A DNA stretch of 64,000 nt, taken from contig JAQFVV010012510.1 of NCBI GenBank assembly GCA_028023455.1, positions 500,001 through 564,000 on the forward strand, given 5' to 3'. The translations under genes and the position numbers were made by a program. The DNA is from Epiperipatus broadwayi (taxonomy: Eukaryota > Onychophora > Udeonychophora > Euonychophora > Peripatidae). Within the stretch, counting starts at the first letter, position 1. Each line of letters begins with the position of its first letter. Shown in pieces: positions 35,233 through 47,109 of the stretch. Below the pieces are notes generated by a model. The model saw nothing but the letters and a program-made list of their open reading frames with translations, was not told the origin of the DNA and did not search any database.

Positions 35233-35407
35233 AAACAGAGCAAAACTCTCCATACAGTATTGCCTCCTGTGCTAAACAGAGTAATCAATGGATGCCAGAA
35301 GGCTTGTGCATAAAATCCCTATCTAATGCCTACTCATCCAATATCCCCAGACTAGTTTCTGGCTTGTGGCCTTCGTCAGTGAGGAGCTTCATGTGATGCT
35401 TAATGGT
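35233..35407 (-). mobile_element. Family C element, single unit, 13-bp TSD
   Basis: A 175-bp non-palindromic copy between exact ttatcaaattgat repeats (35220-35232 and 35408-35420). On the minus strand it runs: leader ACCATTAAGCATCACATGAA, the hammerhead, then a body ending in GAGAGTTTTGCTCTGTTT. This is the clearest view of the basic family C unit: ribozyme near the 5' end, no protein-coding capacity, defined 3' end. Confidence 0.88.
35344..35385 (-). ncRNA. Hammerhead ribozyme, family C
   Basis: The core CTGACGA (35373-35379) and GAAA (35356-35359) are complete. Stem II is GGC-CACAA-GCC; relative to the other C copies (AGC/GCU) the outer pair changed from A-U to G-C on both sides. Stem III is two pairs with a UA loop, and the triplet is the optimal GUC. 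Stem I is UCCUCA/UGGGGA, six pairs including one G-U. An A-A lies at 10.1/11.1. Confidence 0.78.
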
Positions 35408-35420
35408 TTATCAAATTGAT

Positions 35421-35718
35421 GTGCAAAATGTATATTTTGGCAAATTATTAATATTTTATAATAGTATTTAATAAAAGTTATTAAAATCAAGCAAGCTAAA
35501 AGATTATCTACTGCTAAGAAATGTCCATATCTGCCTTTAAATAGTTTAGCTGAAAAATGACACCTAAAACACACTGAAAATGATAATTCAAGCTTAATAA
35601 TCAGAGAAGTAATTAATGATACTTTATCCAAGAATATTTAATACTGAAGAATAGATGCACCAATCATAAATAGTAACCAAATCAGAACTATATATGTCAC
35701 TAGCACTGCAAAATCCAT
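35421..35718. other. AT-rich intergenic sequence
   Basis: Nothing recognised. Confidence 0.35.
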
Positions 35719-35720
35719 AT

Positions 35721-35866
35721 AATATTAATATCATCTATGTTCTTTATTGCTTTTAGCATGCTTTTTTTGCAACCTAATATGACAGTTTCAATTGCTCCTG
35801 TAATCTTCTTCAGGTTGTAAAAAAATCATTGTAAAAGTAATAAAGAACATAGATGATATTAATATT
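35721..35866. mobile_element. Foldback element with 28-bp perfect arms
   Basis: The arms at 35721-35748 and 35839-35866 are perfect inverted copies (AATATTAATATCATC and on). The 90-bp loop carries, on the minus strand, CTGAAGAAGATTACAGG and later GAAACTGTC, a hammerhead-like order also seen near 26360-26400 and 56745-56790. Confidence 0.65.
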
Positions 35867-35904
35867 TTCATCACTATTAGTTGCAAAAATAATGATTATA
35901 ATAT

Positions 35905-36194
35905 ATAGGGTATATGAGCACAGACTTCCACACAACCCACTATCCTTCATTCTATCTCATAACACTGATACACTTGAACACATATAATGTTGAAAAGATA
36001 AATAATCACCAATATACATATTTCATGCTAAAACAGCAATCATCAGTTGGTCCAGATTACCATCTCCACACATATATGCCATAAGTGCTCTGATATATAT
36101 TAAGATAGCCAATCCTTATACTTTAATGCACAGGCCTCAATCTACTCCACACTCCAACTCTTCAATCGTCCATCCAATTGAAAATCTGATGATG
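35905..36194 (-). mobile_element. Family B hammerhead element, single unit
   Basis: A minus-strand unit very like the copy at 31875-32190, including the ATCATCAGATTTTCAATTGG leader. The leader end abuts a C-rich tract at 36199. Confidence 0.75.
36003..36059 (-). ncRNA. Hammerhead ribozyme, family B
   Basis: CTGATGA (36040-36046) and GAAA (36021-36024) are complete. Stem II is TGCT/AGCA over a U-U at 10.1/11.1. Stem III is three pairs with a two-base loop, and the triplet is AUA. Stem I is ACCAA/TTGGT plus TAATC/GATTA around a three-base bulge. Confidence 0.72.
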
Positions 36195-36198
36195 GAAT

Positions 36199-36287
36199 CC
36201 CCCCCTTTTTTCCCCCCCCCATACCCCCCCCCCCCCAACAAAACCCTCTAACCAACCCCCCCCACCCCCCCACCCTCCAACCCCCAC
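36199..36287 (+). repeat. C-rich low-complexity tract
   Basis: Runs of 6 to 14 C interrupted by T, A and short words lie in otherwise strongly AT-rich DNA. The minus strand has many G runs able to form G-quadruplexes. It may also be a sequencing or assembly artefact. Confidence 0.8.
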
Positions 36288-36299
36288 AAAGAAAATCTT

Positions 36300-37135
36300 T
36301 TGGATCTCAAAGGCTACCCTTTGTTTAACACAAAATGATGCCATTTTTGACTTTGTACTACTCTACAGTCATCAGTTTGGCAAAGCTTTAAAAAAAATGA
36401 TAATGACTGCAGAGATCTTAGACTAAAGATTGGAAGTTTGTGGACCATTTCATGACATCAATATCTATCATCATTGCTACCATTTATCATTTATCTCTAA
36501 AGTATCATAGACTTTTATTATTTGCTCATAATAACATTAATCTGTCTAAACTGATCTTTTTATATCTTCATCATATCTGATGTCTTTTTGAAACCAATAC
36601 CACCAAATTCATTCCATTGTAATGTAAATGATTATAGTCTGAAATTGACCATTAAATGTAAGGAATTTTTCTGTATGTGCCAAGAAATTAATTAGAATTA
36701 AATAAAACTTCATAAATTTATAAATAAGTACGTTTTAATTAAAAAATATTTGAAGCAAACAAAAATTTCAATCCCATAATTCCATTAGTTAAGTAATTTA
36801 TTAAATATTGGAAAATAAAAATCTAAAATGTAAAGATTTTAGGAATAAATATTTGTTTCTAATTGTTTAGCGCTAGGATTATTGCATTAAGTAATAATAA
36901 TAAAAAATTTAATGGAAAATTAATGATATTTATACAACTTTAAAAATTGTAAATAAGAGATTTGGATTACATAGTTTTATAATTACATTACCCGAGTACA
37001 CTTTAATTTTTAAAAAATATTGTTTTTAAATTATATATCAATATAGTTTTAACAAAAAGTTGATGATTTTACAATTGTTTTCTTACAAATTGATTCAAAA
37101 ATATATAGTGAAACATAAGCCCATTATTAAAAGTA
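36300..37135. other. AT-rich intergenic sequence
   Basis: Nothing recognised. Confidence 0.35.
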
Positions 37136-37137
37136 TC

Positions 37138-37432
37138 ATCAGATTTTCTATGGTATGAATGTCTGAAGATTTGGAGGTTGGAGTAGGTTGAAGACTGTCC
37201 ATTAAAGTGTAAGGATTTGCTATCTTAATATAAACTGAGCACTGATTATATATATATGTATGGGAGATAATAATATGGACCAACTGATGAGTGCTAGTTT
37301 AGCACATAATATTATATTGGTGATTATTTACCTTTTCTGCCTGTGTGTGGTCATGTGTGTCAGTACTATGAAATAATGTGGATAGTGAAGGGGCTTGAAA
37401 GTCTGAATTCAAACCTCCTATATTTAAAAGTG
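37138..37432 (+). mobile_element. Family B hammerhead element, single unit
   Basis: It starts with the ATCATCAGATTTTCTA leader and ends GTCTGAATTCAAACCTCC. The ribozyme region (37268-37325) keeps ACCAA-CTGATGAG (CTGATGAG at 37284-37291) and stem II GTGCTA/TAGCAC, but GAAA has decayed to ATAA. Confidence 0.75.
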
Positions 37433-37524
37433 GCACAATAAATATTCATAATGATTTGCCTTCATGTTGGATGTAGGAAGATATTTTTATGATGATTTCC
37501 TCGATTACCAGATCTGACATTAGT

Positions 37525-37854
37525 CCACTAAACATCACGTGATCACCATTTCTTATGCTTGCTCATAACTCTTATTAAAACAGGCAAAAATCTCCATACA
37601 GTAGTGCCATTCAGGTGCAAGCCAGAGTAATCAATGGATGCCAGAAGATCCTAGATATAAGATCCTAAGATTTAGATGCAGTGCTCTTAGATCTAAGTCT
37701 CTTCACTGATGAAAGCCACAAGCTAGAAACTAGTCTGAGAAGGTTGGGTGAATAGGCACTAAATAGGGATTTTATGCACAAGCCTTCTGGCATCCATTGA
37801 TTATTCTGGCTTACACTGAGTGGCACTACTGTACAAAGATTTTTGCCTGTTTTA
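37525..37854 (+). mobile_element. Family C hammerhead element, full length, 13-bp TSD
   Basis: A 330-bp copy between exact atctgacattagt repeats (37512-37524 and 37855-37867). Its ends are CCACTAAACATCACGTGATC and GCCTGTTTTAA. It holds the leader, part of an inverted unit, and a complete direct unit with the ribozyme at 37698-37743. It is the longest family C copy here. Confidence 0.88.
37698..37743 (+). ncRNA. Hammerhead ribozyme, family C
   Basis: CTGATGA (37706-37712), stem II AGC-CACAA-GCU, GAAA (37726-37729), CUAGUC with cleavage after C37735. Stem I pairs UCUCUUCA with UGAGAAGG: four pairs, one mismatch, three pairs. A-A at 10.1/11.1 as in the other C copies. Confidence 0.72.
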
Positions 37855-38100
37855 ATCTGACATTAGTGATGTCTTATTGATCTAAGTTGATGGTGAAGCA
37901 TGCCCTCTTCTTACTATACATTTGAATGATTTAAGAATATAGATCAATGTAGAGACCATAATCATTGGGGAATTAATATTTAAAAAAAAATGGGAGGAAT
38001 TACACTGTTGCATTGAAATTCTTTAGGTGACAAATTTGTAAAATCTAAATTTGCAAATACTTATGTATATCTATCATGATTTTATAATATTTAAAATGTA

Positions 38101-38195
38101 AATAGGGAAATATGAACTCAGAATTTTTTAGTCTATTCATCCTCCACTCTATTTCAAGAAACTGATACACATGACCACACACATGCATAAAAGAT
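38101..38195 (-). mobile_element. Family B fragment cut by (ATT)n
   Basis: The end segment of family B (ATGAACTCAGAATTTTTTAG, then TACACATGACCACACACATG) stops at the microsatellite. Confidence 0.65.
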
Positions 38196-38196
38196 A

Positions 38197-38197
<1 letters not shown>

Positions 38198-38252
<55 letters not shown>
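38198..38252 (+). repeat. (ATT)n microsatellite
   Basis: About 18 pure ATT units, followed by a short (GAT)n run. Confidence 0.95.
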
Positions 38253-38254
<2 letters not shown>

Positions 38255-38350
38255 AATGATGATGATGATGATGATATCCCTCTATTTAAAAAAATACTTT
38301 TAGCTACTCTTTGTTTAGGTAATAATGTTCTTCTCACAACTTTAGGAAAC

Positions 38351-38444
38351 AAAGGCAAAACTCTCCATACAGTAGTGCCACCCTGTGCTAAACAGAGTAA
38401 TCAATGGATGCCAGAAGGCTTGTGCATAAAATCCCTATCTAGTG
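38351..38444 (-). mobile_element. Family C fragment, 11-bp TSD
   Basis: The 94-bp distal part of the unit, without ribozyme, lies between ctttaggaaac (38340-38350) and ctttagaaaac (38445-38455), one mismatch. It looks like a 5'-truncated insertion, as expected for target-primed reverse transcription. Confidence 0.75.
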
Positions 38445-38455
38445 CTTTAGAAAAC

Positions 38456-38875
38456 TAAAATAAAACATCTTTACATTGATATCATTTTAAAACATTTTTA
38501 ATATCATTGTTATAACCATTATTGTCATTATTGAATGATTTATTAAGGAAGTGTTTTATATATAAATATGCATGATCGTTAAATAAGTTGGTAAAGGTAG
38601 CATCTTCAAATCATTACTGTAATTTGAAATTTTTGATTTTATTACATAAATGATTGATTTAAGATAAAAGTTTCCGAATTAAGATATTTCAAAGAGAAGT
38701 GCTTTCTATTAATTTTCTGAATAGTCTTGGACTGTGGCCTTTGGTACATCAGCTTATCATGGCAGGATTATGAAATTTGAATCCAGTTGAATGATCCTTG
38801 AATATTTTATACTGCAAGCAGACTTATGAGTTCCCTACCAAAGCTATACCTTATCAATCAGCAAAGAAATGTTCA
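38456..38875. other. AT-rich intergenic sequence
   Basis: Nothing recognised. Confidence 0.35.
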
Positions 38876-39430
38876 ACCATTATTAATATTTCTGTAATGT
38901 AATTGTCATTACACTATTCTCATGCAAGATTAGGAGTGGTTTTCATCCACTTTTAAGAGCTTGTGGAGGTGTACAATCATAAACATATGACCAAAGACAT
39001 TGTGAAAAAAGATGTATGATTTCAAAGATGCACATTTTGTACTAACCCAGACTCATCAGTTGGCCCAGGTCACAATACATGTAAGAGATTGAGACAAAAA
39101 TGTATGATCCCCAAGATACACATTTCTTTCTGAACAACTTCTCATCAGTTGGCCCAGATCACAATCTCTTACCTATATCTTTATCATTGTTATACTGAAT
39201 AATGATAAAAATAAATGCACGAGATTGTGATCTGGGCCAAGTGATATGTACTGGTTCAACATGAAATGTGCATCTTGGGTATATTTTTCACATGTTCTGT
39301 CATATTTTTATGATTACAACCCTCCACAAAGTACTAAAAGCAGACAGAAAGTAGTCCTCACATTGCATAAGAATGGTGTAATGAAAATTACACTATAGAA
39401 ATATGATTCATTAAGTGGATAATCTCTAAT
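38876..39430. mobile_element. Family A hammerhead element, complex inverted copy
   Basis: The left part (minus) holds two ribozyme relics in tandem: 39013-39075 with CTGATGAG but AAAA, and 39105-39165 with CTGATGA and GAAA but no stem II. The right part (plus, 39220-39280) has GTGATATG in place of CTGATGAG. The outer ends are inverted copies of the AATATTTCTGTAATGTAATT-type terminus. Confidence 0.7.
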
Positions 39431-39993
39431 CTAATAAGTGACTAATAAAAAATTATTTCCACTATTATTATATGGAAATTAAAATCCTTAAAATAATCTG
39501 AGTTGGTCAAATGTTTAATATATTGCCTATAAAACAAATAAATACGATTATAATATGATGCAGATTATATGATTAGTAGAAGAAATATGAGCATATACTT
39601 TACCTTAAATTCAAATATTAAAAAAATTATGAAAAATAAGTTTAAACAATTACTTTTTATTTATCCATATCAGAACTTAACACTTTCTAGATTCACCCCT
39701 GGATAATGAACGCCATAGTAAATCTTAATATGAGACTTACCTTCTGAAAAAAATATAAATTTCCAATTAATAGTTAAAAACCAAAGAATGGCACATTATA
39801 AAAAACAAAAGGTATGCTGCCTAGATTCTTGTGTTTAACATCTACACTTTAGTTTATTAAGTCTAAATTTGTTTGATAGAATCATGCAAGAACTTGCAAC
39901 TGGAAAAACACTTATATTTATCCTTATAAGGCAAGAGTTAGATTGTAATAATGCAAAGGTTTATTGCTTGATCACTGCAAGATTTTTTGGAAT

Positions 39994-40038
<45 letters not shown>

Positions 40039-40650
40039 TACATATATAAAAACATGATTTATTTAATATCATATTCATATGATTTATTTATTTATTTTTG
40101 CTTATTTAATTTTTTTATTATATTCTGGAAATTTAATTTCCAATATTAGATTAAAAGTGAATAAAAACTTTTTAAAAAAATTCCATAAAATATTTTTATA
40201 GTAAGTAAATTTTCAAATAACAAAGTTATATATGTGTTACAACGATCTACTGAAAAGTAGCATTTATGACTTTAAAGAGACTCTTGATGAAAAATTGTAT
40301 GATCTACTAATAAAAAATACCATTGTTTTTATAAACTTTAAATGATAACAACATTTTGAATTTAGAATTTGCATAAAAATGAATAAATAATAGATTTGTA
40401 CTTCATTTCAAAACATTTATTAATTAGGCTATATGTAGAATCAATATCATCACATTTTAATGAAGAATAGAATTTCACTCTTTTCAAATTAATAAAATAT
40501 TTTACTACACCTTGATTTACATGTGTCAAACTCATTCCTTTGACAACAATCTCCTGGAGCAAATTTATTTAAAAATCATTCCTTTTTTTCCATATTCTAT
40601 ATTTAAGTGGGTGTAGAAAAATTGATATTTTAAAGTATATCTAAGACAAT
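39431..40650. other. AT-rich sequence with (TA)n(GA)n
   Basis: A (TA)n run at about 39995-40022 is followed by (GA)n to 40037. Short open frames here come from the microsatellite. No gene is seen. Confidence 0.5.
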
Positions 40651-40663
40651 ATCTTGTTATATT

Positions 40664-40830
40664 AAAACAGACAAAACTCTCCATACACTAATGCCTTTAG
40701 TGCAAGCCAGAGTAATCAATGGATGCCATCCATTGATTATTCTGGCTTGCACTAAGTGGCATTACTGTATGAAGAGTTTTGTCTGTTTTAACAACAGTTA
40801 TGAGCAAGCATAAGAAATGATGACCATGTG
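40664..40830 (-). mobile_element. Family C inverted copy, 13-bp TSD, no ribozyme
   Basis: A 167-bp copy between exact atcttgttatatt repeats (40651-40663 and 40831-40843). It has the leader plus two distal unit ends joined head to head at about 40730, with the ribozyme deleted. Confidence 0.88.
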
Positions 40831-40912
40831 ATCTTGTTATATTGTGATTCTTTATATAATGAGTAATTTATTTATGTAGTATGACGTATTTAATCTGTAA
40901 TAATCATTAGGG

Positions 40913-41312
40913 ATCACCCACTACAGTGCTGTAAACTAATAAACACTTTTTAAGGAATACTCTTCTTTCCACACAGGATAAAGTCTTTTGAAAAGATAGA
41001 ATGAATCCATTCTACCTTTTTAACCTAAACATATATGTATAGGCAAATCTCACACACTTGAAAATGAGAGCATTAAGATATTAATTAATCACTTTTAATT
41101 CCACTTGCTATGTTTTTACTATTAATATCTGTGAAATTTTTACAATTTCCAAATGGTTAAGATTTGCCTATATATACATTTAGGTTTAAAGGGTAGAGTG
41201 ATTCATTCTATCTTTTCAAAAGATTTTATCTTGAATTTGGAAAGAAGAATATTCATTAAAAAGTGTTTATTAGTTTACTGCTCATGTGTAGTGGGTGATC
41301 TCTATTGTAATT
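40913..41312. mobile_element. Foldback element, about 140-bp arms
   Basis: Arms 40913-41052 and 41160-41312 are inverted copies. Outer ends are GATCACCCACTACA and its inverse; inner parts include GCAAATCT. No transposase or ribozyme core is seen. Probably a MITE-like element with a 107-bp loop. Confidence 0.75.
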
Positions 41313-41679
41313 CTTTATAAAATCATGTAACTATGATGATCAACCATAATTTAATAAAGGTTAGGATTTATATGTGAATTGCAATAAGATTTTACAATAA
41401 ATTAAAATCTTACAATATGCAATATAAATGATGTTATATAGAACATTTATCAATCTTTAATCTTCAGCTAAAACATTACAACTTTTCACTGTAAATATTA
41501 CTGAACTGGCAACTTAAACTCTTAAATTTAACAGCCTTTAAAATCAAACAGATTTTAATTTAATATTCTTGAATGTCTTCTTGATCAAGTATTTAATAAA
41601 AGAAAAAAAGCTTTTAAATAATTTTATCAAAATCATAAGAATATGTAGAGGCATATTTAACAACTACAATTTAACCAAT
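41313..41679. other. AT-rich intergenic sequence
   Basis: Nothing recognised. Confidence 0.35.
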
Positions 41680-41945
41680 AGCAAGCTCTCCATACAGTAG
41701 TATCACCCAGTGCATGTCATACTAATCAATGAATGGTAGAAGATTTGTGCACAAAATACCTAGCTTATGCCTATTCATCCAATAGTCCCAGACTAGATTC
41801 TAGCTTGTGGCTTGATTTTATGCACAAACTTTCTAACATTTATTGATTACTATAGCTTACACTAGATGGCATTAGTGTATGGAGAGTTTGCTACTGGTTT
41901 AACCACTTGTGTAAGCATAGGAACTGGTGATCATATGTTTTAGTG
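41680..41945 (-). mobile_element. Family C element, degraded
   Basis: Both distal ends (AGCAAGCTCTCCATACAGTA and its inverse) and the GGTGATCATATG leader are present. Of the ribozyme only AGCCACAAGCTAGAATCTAG remains on the minus strand (GAAA mutated to GAAT, CTGATGA lost). Confidence 0.7.
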
Positions 41946-43000
41946 GTTCAACTAGTTTACAATTGTTTTTTTAATAACTGGTCTTCCTATAGAACTAATA
42001 GCTTAAAAACCTTCTGTCAGTTAATATGTGTACCATATCTTTCTTTGTTTTCTAAATTAATCACCTTTAACTTATGTTTTAGACACAATATTAGGCCAAT
42101 GTCAATCAATAGGTATTTTGGACATGTTAGCATGTTTTCCAAAGCGATCCCACTTTTTACATTTATCTACCATAAATTGGAAAGTCACACACTTCAGACA
42201 ATTACACCTAATGAGGTGAGTATCTACCTCTAATAATTACAGATACAGAGACCAGATAATAGCTCTGTAAAATATAGATTTGCATAATATGTTTTCTTAG
42301 ATTAGAATTTAAGTCTGACTTTCCAAATTTTTAATAATTGCATGAAAAATAGATGAGATGGTAAAAATCTTCATTAATCTTAGCCAGCATGTTTGCAACA
42401 TTTTATTTTAAAATAATAATTCCACAATTAGGAACATAATATGAGAATTTAGAATATAATACAAACTTTTCTTTAGTTTAGTCTCAATAATAAATGTAAA
42501 ATAGGAAATAATAGTCTAAATTTTATTATATGTATATAGTAAAGTTTATTAAGTAGTATTAAATAATAATAAACAAAAGCAGCTTTCTACTCTAGTGCCA
42601 TCTATAGTAAGCTTGAGTAATCAGTGATAACCAAATAGTAATACATTTTAATCCTTAAGCCACACTGTAAATGAATAATGTAATGCATTACCATCTTGTA
42701 CTTACTGAGAATTCAAGTTTATTATAGGTAGCTCAAGAATATAAAACTGATCTTACTTATATATTTTTTGAACTAACAAATCAAATGATATTACACTCAT
42801 AAATTTAAGTGAAATAAGTCAGATGAACATCAGTTTCTTTGAAACAAGGTAACTGGCTTCTGTTAATATGCTAAATTAAATAGATATGTATATAACAATG
42901 AATTTTGATTAGTATTTATTTACTGTTATTTTTCTCTTTTACTTTTTTTGCACATCTTCATATATTCATATATATTTATTTTAAAGCAGAGGAAGTTTGA
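41946..43000. other. AT-rich sequence with a small family C remnant
   Basis: 42575-42640 retains a diverged family C end. A 96-residue plus-strand open frame at 41943-42233 has no recognisable motif and is probably chance. Confidence 0.4.
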
Positions 43001-43006
43001 TAAGCT

Positions 43007-43039
43007 CTGATGAAGACTGCTGGACGGTTAGAAACTGTA
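43007..43039 (+). ncRNA. Hammerhead-like motif, candidate E
   Basis: CTGATGA (43007-43013), then A-GACUG-CUGGA-CGGUU-A, then GAAA (43031-43034) and CTGTA. Stem II has five pairs, two of them wobble, above an A-A as in family C. Stem III would be two pairs with a one-base loop, workable only in a dimer. Stem I is weak. Uncertain. Confidence 0.35.
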
Positions 43040-43585
43040 AGGAAAATAAAAAAGTTTTTTAAGAAAATTTGTTTGCATTGAAGTGTATATGAAAGAAGTT
43101 TTATAAGAAATATATATTTATTTACTGCTGAGTAAATGGTTAACAAAAATTAACCAATCTATCAGACTTTTATTTTTACTCTATATCATTAACTATCATT
43201 TTGTTTGCTATGTAAGTGTGGTTTTCATATCATTTACTAACACCATCAAGTATAGGTAAATTAATGACTAGTTGCTCTAATTAACAATGCAGCATTGAAA
43301 TCTAGTATATTTTGTTAATTCATAATTAAGCTTCACAATTTATGGTGGTTTTGAATATTTTTTATTGACTAAGGATATTCAAAGACTAAAAAAAGAGATC
43401 TTATATTCTGGCATCATTAACTTTTTAGGTTATTTTTATTAATGAAAACCATGGCAGTTTCTATTTTTATTACAGAGAAAGAGGAATTTTGCAAAATGAT
43501 GTAATGATTTAAAACATTACTAAATTTCATTGTAATAACTTGATTTAAAGTAGATCTTCCCTAGCAAAAAAGTAAGCATTTTCCC

Positions 43586-43660
43586 CATGTGTCATAGCAT
43601 CAGTGGGGAAGCGAACCCGCTAACCCAGGACAACTGCTTGTAAAGCAGTCATCACTATTG
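43586..43660 (-). mobile_element. tRNA-Val-like SINE, truncated
   Basis: The minus strand shows the T arm GCGGGTTCGCTTCCCC and the anticodon loop TTTACAA. The 5' part, including most of the A box, is lost. Confidence 0.75.
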
Positions 43661-44270
43661 TGAGAAATAAAAAGAATTTTTTTTATGCTTTCTAAGTGTT
43701 AATATATTATTCAGTTTAAACTAACATTAATTGCCACATGGTCTGAATAAGTAACAAGAATGAGAGCAGATTTAATTATAAAGTATAAATCAGGAGAGTA
43801 AAAGAGTAAATCAATTAAAGTTAAATGTTTTTTTAGTATGAAAAGAAATGGAATTATTAGGAAAAAACCTTTTGCACTCATAAGTTTTTTATTTCTAAGG
43901 TACTAAGGTACAGATATTTAGAAATAAAGTCTGAATAAAACATAATGAAATCTTTTTAGAATGAGTGGGTGGGGATTTGAAGATAATATAAGGTTTATGC
44001 TCATATTTTCATTTAGGACCAGTATTTTAAAATGTTGAAAAGGCGATTTCTGACGTATTAATATTCCAATCCCTGCACCAGCAGTAGCAGATTGGGAAAG
44101 TTTAAGAAATCCATATTTACCAAAGTATCATTGTAAATCTGCTTTAGTATTAAATGTATATTTAGTCTCTGTAACCAATATTACGTGAGGATGAAATTGA
44201 TTTTTCCAATTGTTATTGCAAATAATCTTTGGAGAGAATTGATTCCTCTTACAGTAATTTGAGTGATATT
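43661..44270. other. AT-rich intergenic sequence
   Basis: Nothing recognised. Confidence 0.35.
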
Positions 44271-44278
44271 AATTACTG

Positions 44279-44555
<277 letters not shown>

Positions 44556-44557
<2 letters not shown>

Positions 44558-45156
44558 TTGGTTTTGGGTGAGTATTTACATTGGGATAAACATATTCTTT
44601 GGCTTCAAGTAAAATTAAGAAAACTTAATTTTCTTTTTTATAGATTAAGAGATTGTTTGAATAAATATGTCCTATTAAGTATATATAAACAAATTTTTTT
44701 AAGCAGACTTTCTTATGGTATAACATTATGGGGTGGCACTGCAGCATATTTTTTGAAGTCATTGCAAACACTACAAAATTTTACATTAAGAATTATTTTG
44801 TTTAAACCTTTGGATTTGCCGAGACTTGAATTATTTAAGTGTGCTGGAGTTTTAACTATTCATCAATTATTTTTAGTGAATATTTTGTGTTATTATATTA
44901 AATACAAAAAAATGAATAAATATAATTCTTCATCAATAATGGTGACTAGATCAAGTGATTTTGATTTATTATTTGAACCAGGTACTTTAAAACTCATTGC
45001 AGATATCAGAAATGTTATCTTGGTCCAAGATTTTATAATATTTTTATAAGAAACATTGGATTTAATGTTAATGACTTATCAAGGAAAACTTTGAGAAAAT
45101 TAATTATGAACTGGATTGTAATTGATGATAATCAAAAACTTTTTATTTCTATTTAA
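44556..45156 (+). pseudogene. Jockey/CR1-like LINE C-terminal fragment (LINE 3)
   Basis: The plus-strand frame after the microsatellite reads YLHWDKHILWLQVKLRKLNF, then LLSIYKQIFLSRLSYGITLW and GGTAAYFLKSLQTLQNFTLR. This is the thumb and post-RT region of a non-LTR retrotransposon of the Jockey/CR1 group (the LSYGI..WG signature). The catalytic palm motifs are absent because the copy is 5' truncated at about 44556. A frameshift near 45010-45022 moves the frame before the final GPRFYNIFIRNIGF and the stop at 45154-45156. The element ends in AAATTAAATT and then (ATT)n, with AATAAA at 45253-45258 near the tail. It differs in sequence from LINE 1 and LINE 2. Confidence 0.8.
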
Positions 45157-45267
45157 TTATTTTATTGTATATTAATGTTTTTTATTTTATTGCACATGTA
45201 TTTTTGTTAAGCTCCATGCATGATTTATTTATCACAAGGAGATTATATGTTTAATAAATTAAATTAA

Positions 45268-45342
<75 letters not shown>

Positions 45343-45376
45343 TATTATTATTATTATTATTATGATGATGATGATG
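45268..45376 (+). repeat. (ATT)n then (GAT)n
   Basis: About 30 ATT units with one TATATT interruption near 45338, then GATGATGATG. The (ATT)n end is the tail of LINE 3; the (GAT)n end is the tail of the minus-strand fragment that follows. Confidence 0.95.
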
Positions 45377-45722
45377 TTTCAAAGAAAATAACTTTATTGA
45401 TGACCATAGGGTTACATTTGCCATAAGACACTTTGTATACATATATTTACATTGCTAGTGAGTAAACCAAGTTTAAGTTTGTATCTGTGATGTACAAAAA
45501 AAAATTAAATTAGGAGGGAAAGATATTTAAACATTGTTAAGGAGAGTGAAAAATACATATGTATACGTTACATTTGTGAGCGCTGCTTGCTGTAATCAGA
45601 GTTCTCAAAAGTCTTGGGTTATCATTGTTCAATTTGCAAAACTTCAACTTGTATGTATATTGCAGTTCTGGGTTTAGTTTGCTTTCCAGTATTTGAGTTC
45701 TGATTTTGTTGTTCCTGTCCTC
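45377..45722 (-). pseudogene. Minus-strand retroelement 3' end
   Basis: Read on the minus strand, a short open segment (EDRNNKIRTQILESKLNPEL, then QYTYKLKFCKLNNDNPRLLR) is followed by a stop near 45537. A 3' region follows with the polyadenylation signal AATAAA at about 45390-45395, then (ATC)n and (AAT)n tails. This looks like the 3' end of a further non-LTR element inserted opposite to LINE 3. I cannot name its family; the polypeptide has no recognisable motif. Confidence 0.5.
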
Positions 45723-46552
<830 letters not shown>

Positions 46553-46554
46553 AT

Positions 46555-46555
<1 letters not shown>

Positions 46556-46614
<59 letters not shown>
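46556..46614 (+). repeat. (ATT)n microsatellite
   Basis: About 19 units bordering the 5' break of LINE 1. Confidence 0.95.
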
Positions 46615-46615
<1 letters not shown>

Positions 46616-47103
46616 ATAAGAATAAAAATATTAAAAATTCAAGTTCTTCATCTATTATAGGAAATCAGGTTAATCATGTTTTAAAAGCTGTTAAGACAAG
46701 AAAGAAATTTTAAAAAAAATTTCTAACTAGAATGGATAATGACACCTCTGTTGAAGATGTGACTGCTCATTTGGAAAATGTTTTAGATATAAATAGTGTG
46801 TGTTATAAACTGAATACAAAATCTAAAAAATATTCTTCATTTTATTTATCTATAGAGGAATCTGAATCTGATAAAGTTTTGGTTGGTAACGTTTGGCCTT
46901 TGTCAGCAGTCATATTGCCCTTCTATGGAGATTTAAAATATTTAAGAAATTTTAATGTTGATAGTACACAGGATAATGCTATATTAAATATTAATAAGAT
47001 TATTGAAGAAAAGACAGAAGATATTATATTGACTGATAATGTTGATGAAATTAGCACTATAGTGCAAGATATAAATTTGCAAAATAATCTGTGTAATAAA
47101 TAG
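46615..47103 (+). pseudogene. LINE 1 ORF1, C-terminal part
   Basis: A 123-residue open frame (46732-47100) contains KYSSFYLSIEESESDKVL, then GNVWPLSAVILPFYG. It resembles the conserved C-terminal block of ORF1 proteins in Jockey/CR1-group LINEs (the SFKLTV...VWPSGVLVRRF pattern). A further 100 bp upstream is similar in character but is separated by a stop, so the reading frame is broken. The 5' part, including any zinc finger, is missing because the element is truncated at the (ATT)n array. The stop at 47101-47103 lies six bases before the ORF2 ATG. The protein would bind element RNA. The family match is by eye. Confidence 0.65.
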
Positions 47104-47109
47104 CAATTC

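Noticed and set aside
36162-36344. Glycine/tryptophan-rich minus-strand frame
   Set aside because: It is the reverse complement of the C-rich tract, without any domain.
39105-39165. Active family A hammerhead
   Set aside because: CTGATGA and GAAA are present, but the sequence between them cannot form stem II.
41943-42233. 96-residue open frame as a possible gene
   Set aside because: No recognisable motif, surrounded by repeat remnants, no splice or promoter context; length is within chance expectation.
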